Shown here one piece after another: positions 61,443 to 64,000 of a stretch of DNA of 64,000 nucleotides. The stretch is taken from positions 37,541,937-37,605,936 of the forward strand of contig NC_071334.1 of the NCBI RefSeq assembly GCF_027744825.2, written 5' to 3'. The notes beneath the pieces are model-generated. The model ran no database searches. It was not told where the DNA came from and saw only the letters and a program-made list of their open reading frames with translations. Each line of letters opens with the position of its first letter. Positions within the stretch are counted from its first letter, which is position 1. The position numbers were made by a program, and so were the translations under genes. Source of the stretch: Synchiropus splendidus. Taxonomy: Eukaryota > Chordata > Actinopteri > Syngnathiformes > Callionymidae.

Positions 61443-64000
61443 ATAACATAAAAATGTTGATAACATTGGAAAAACACTTCAGACAGCTTAGATTTGATAT
61501 GCAACTACTCGAAAGACCCTTTCTGATATAGTGGGACGTGAAAATTTCATGTTCTGAAGCTTCCCTGCAAAGTTATGGCACAATGCAGAAAACGCGTTTT
61601 TAGCTTGAGATAAGGTGGGTTCCGGAACGCCGAACATAAAAACTTGATAACTATGGAAAAGCACTTCAGACAGCTTAGATTTCATGTTCAACTACTAGAA
61701 AGACCCTTTCTGCTATAGTGGGAGGTGAAAATTTCATGTTCGGAAGCTTCCCTGAGAAGTTATGGCACAATGCAGAAAACGCGTTTTCAGCCTGAGATAA
61801 GGTGGGTTCCAGAACGCCAAACGTAAAAATGTTGACAACTTTGGAAAAACACTTCAGACAGCTTAGATTTGATGTGCAACTACTAGAAAGACCCTTTCTG
61901 CCATAGTGGGAGGTGAAAATTTCATGTTCTGAAACTTCCCTGAAAAGTTATGGCACAATGCACAAAAACGCTTTTCAGCCTGAGATAAGGTGGGTTTCGG
62001 AACGCCAAACATAAAAGTGTTAATAACTTTCGAAAAACACTTCAGACAGCTTGGATTTGATGTGCAACTACTAGAAAGACCCTTTCTGCTATAGTGGGAG
62101 GTTAAAATTTCATGTTCTGAAGCTTCCCGGAAAAGTTATGGCACAATGCACAAAAACGCTATTCAGCCTGAGATAAGGTGGGTTTCGGAACGCCAAACAT
62201 AAAAGTGTTGATAACTTTCGAAAAACACTTCAGACAGCTTAGATTTGATGTGCAACTACTAGAAAGACCCTTTCTGCTATAGTGGGAGGTGAAAATTTCA
62301 TGTTCTGAAGCTTCCCTGCAAAGTTATGGAACAATAGAGAAAACGGGTTTTCAGCATGAGATAAGGTGGGTTCCGGAACGCCAAACATAAAAATGTTGAT
62401 AACTTTGGAAAAACACTTTAGAAAGCTTAGATTTGATGTGCAACGACTAGAAAGACCCTTTCTGCTATAGTGGGAGGTGGAAATTTCATGTTCTGAAGCT
62501 TCACTGCAAAGTCATTACACAATGCAGAAAATGCGTTTTCAGCTTGAGAAAAAGTCGAATCCGGAACACCAAACATAAAAATGTTGATAACTATGGAAAA
62601 ACACTTCAGACAGCTTAGATTTGATGTGCAAGTACGAGAAAGACCATTTTTGCTATAGTGGGAGGTGAAAATTTTATGTTCTGAAGCTTCCCTGCAAAGT
62701 TATGACACAAAGGAGAAAAAGTGTTTTCAGCCAGACATAAGGTGGGTTCCGTAACGCCGAACATAAAAATGTTGATAACTTTGGAAAAATGCTTCAAACA
62801 GCTTAGATTTGATGTGCAACTACTAAAAAGACCCTTTCTGCTATAGTGGGAGGTGAAAATTTCATGTTCTGAAGCTTCCCTGCAAAGTTATGGCACAATG
62901 CAGAAAATGCGTTTTCAGCCTGAGATAAAGTCGATTCCGGAACGCCAAACATAAAAATGTTGATAACTTTGGAAAAACACTTCAGACAGCTTAGATTAGA
63001 TGTGCAACTACTCGAAAAACCCTTTCTGATATAGTGGGAGGTGAAAATTTCATGTTCTGAAGCTTCACTGTAAAGTTATGGCACAATGAAGAAAACGCAT
63101 TTTCAGCCTGAGATAAGGTGGATTCCGGAACGCCAAACATAAAAATGTTGATAACTTTGGAAAAACATTTCAGAGAGCTTAGATTTGATGTGCAACTACG
63201 AGGAAGACCCTTTCTGCTATAATGGGAGGTGAAAATTTGATGTTCTGAAGCTTCCCTGCAAAGTTATGGCACAATGCAGAAATCGCGTTTTCAGCCTGAG
63301 ATGAGGTCGATTACGGAACGGCAAACATAAAAATGTTGATAACTTTGTAAAAGCACTTCAGACAGCTTAGATGTGATGTGCAACTACGAGAAAGAGCCTT
63401 TCTGCTATAGTGGGAGGTGAAAATGTCATGTTCTGTAGCTTCCCTGCAAAGTTTTAGCACACAGGAGAACAAGCGTTTTCAGCCTGAGATAAGGTGTGTT
63501 CCGGAACGCCAAACATAAAAATGTTGATAACTTTGGAAAAACACTTCAGACAGCTTAGATTTGATGTGCAACTACTAGAAAGACCATTTCTGCTATAGTG
63601 GGATGTGAAAATGTCATGTTCTGAAGCTTCCCTGCAAAGTTATGGCACAATGCGTAAAACGCGTTTACAGCCTGAGATGAGGTCGATTCCCGAACGCCAA
63701 ACATAAAAATGTTGATAACTTTGGAAACACATATCAGACAGCTTAGATTTGATGTGCAACTACTCGAAAGAACCTTTCTGATATAGTGGGAGGTGAAAAT
63801 TTCATGTTCTGAAGCTTCCCTGCAAAGTTATGGCACAATGCGTAAAACGCGTTTACAGCATGAGATGAGGTGGGTTCCGAAACGCCAAACATAAAAATGT
63901 TGATAATTTTGGAAAAACACTTCAGACAGCTTAGATTTGATGTGCAACTACTCGAAAGAACCTTTCTGATATAGTGGGAGGTGAACATTTCATGTTCTGA
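61443..64000 (-). repeat. Satellite array, reverse units
   Basis: The same ~188-bp unit in reverse orientation (AACATAAAAATGTTGATAAC, GAAAGACCCTTTCTGCTATAG, CTTCCCTGCAAAGTTATGGC), running past the window end. Units are closely similar to each other. Confidence 0.95.

Overview
The window looks like vertebrate, most likely ray-finned fish, genomic DNA made almost entirely of transposable elements and tandem repeats. I see no host gene, tRNA, rRNA or CRISPR array. The fish assignment is inferred from the repeat mix: fish-type Ty3/gypsy, DIRS, PIF/Harbinger, 5'-truncated LINE, and retroviruses with large complex genomes. It is not proven.

Layout. 1-2501 is a decayed minus-strand Ty3/gypsy element with its 554-bp LTR. 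2816-6719 is a decayed minus-strand DIRS-like (tyrosine-recombinase) retroelement, joined to an array of a ~188-bp satellite (6720-9417). 9446-31113 is provirus A on the minus strand. It is an old, broken copy of a giant retrovirus, carrying a 2.1-kb solo LTR of another family and a truncated Harbinger transposon. 31114-33274 is mostly unassigned and holds one short LINE fragment. 33275-39129 repeats the satellite + DIRS arrangement in the opposite orientation. 39130-40439 is more satellite, and provirus B (40445-60257, plus strand) is inserted into it. The satellite resumes to the window end and flips orientation near 61443.

The main object is provirus B. It is 19.8 kb long with 1.7-kb LTRs that differ by one substitution and one 24-bp indel that I could find. 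It has a 5-bp target duplication (GTTAT), a tRNA-Lys-type primer site, a polypurine tract, and open frames throughout. Gene order is LTR - gag (1217 aa) - pol (1009 aa) - ORF3 (536 aa) - env (1494 aa) - small ORF - multipass membrane ORF (216 aa) - ORF4a/4b (127 and 567 aa) - LTR. Several traits recall foamy (spuma-like) retroviruses: a basic Gag tail without CCHC knuckles, Pol with its own ATG at the gag stop and protease at its very N-terminus, an early splice donor inside R, a Trp-rich Env leader ahead of a transmembrane anchor and a polybasic cleavage site, and a candidate transactivator next to the 3' LTR. Other traits are unusual: a macro-domain-like segment in Gag, a large ORF between pol and env, a multipass membrane protein, and two stem-loops with nearly the same loop in R.

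Inferred working model: Gag, Pol and Env make the particle. ORF3 and ORF4 (basic nuclear-targeting-like tracts, acidic tails, Cys clusters) may be nuclear regulators. The membrane ORF may act in assembly or as a channel. Provirus A shares the gene order with B but has nonsense codons (three of them CGA to TGA), deletions and insertions, so it serves as a comparison for which frames are conserved.
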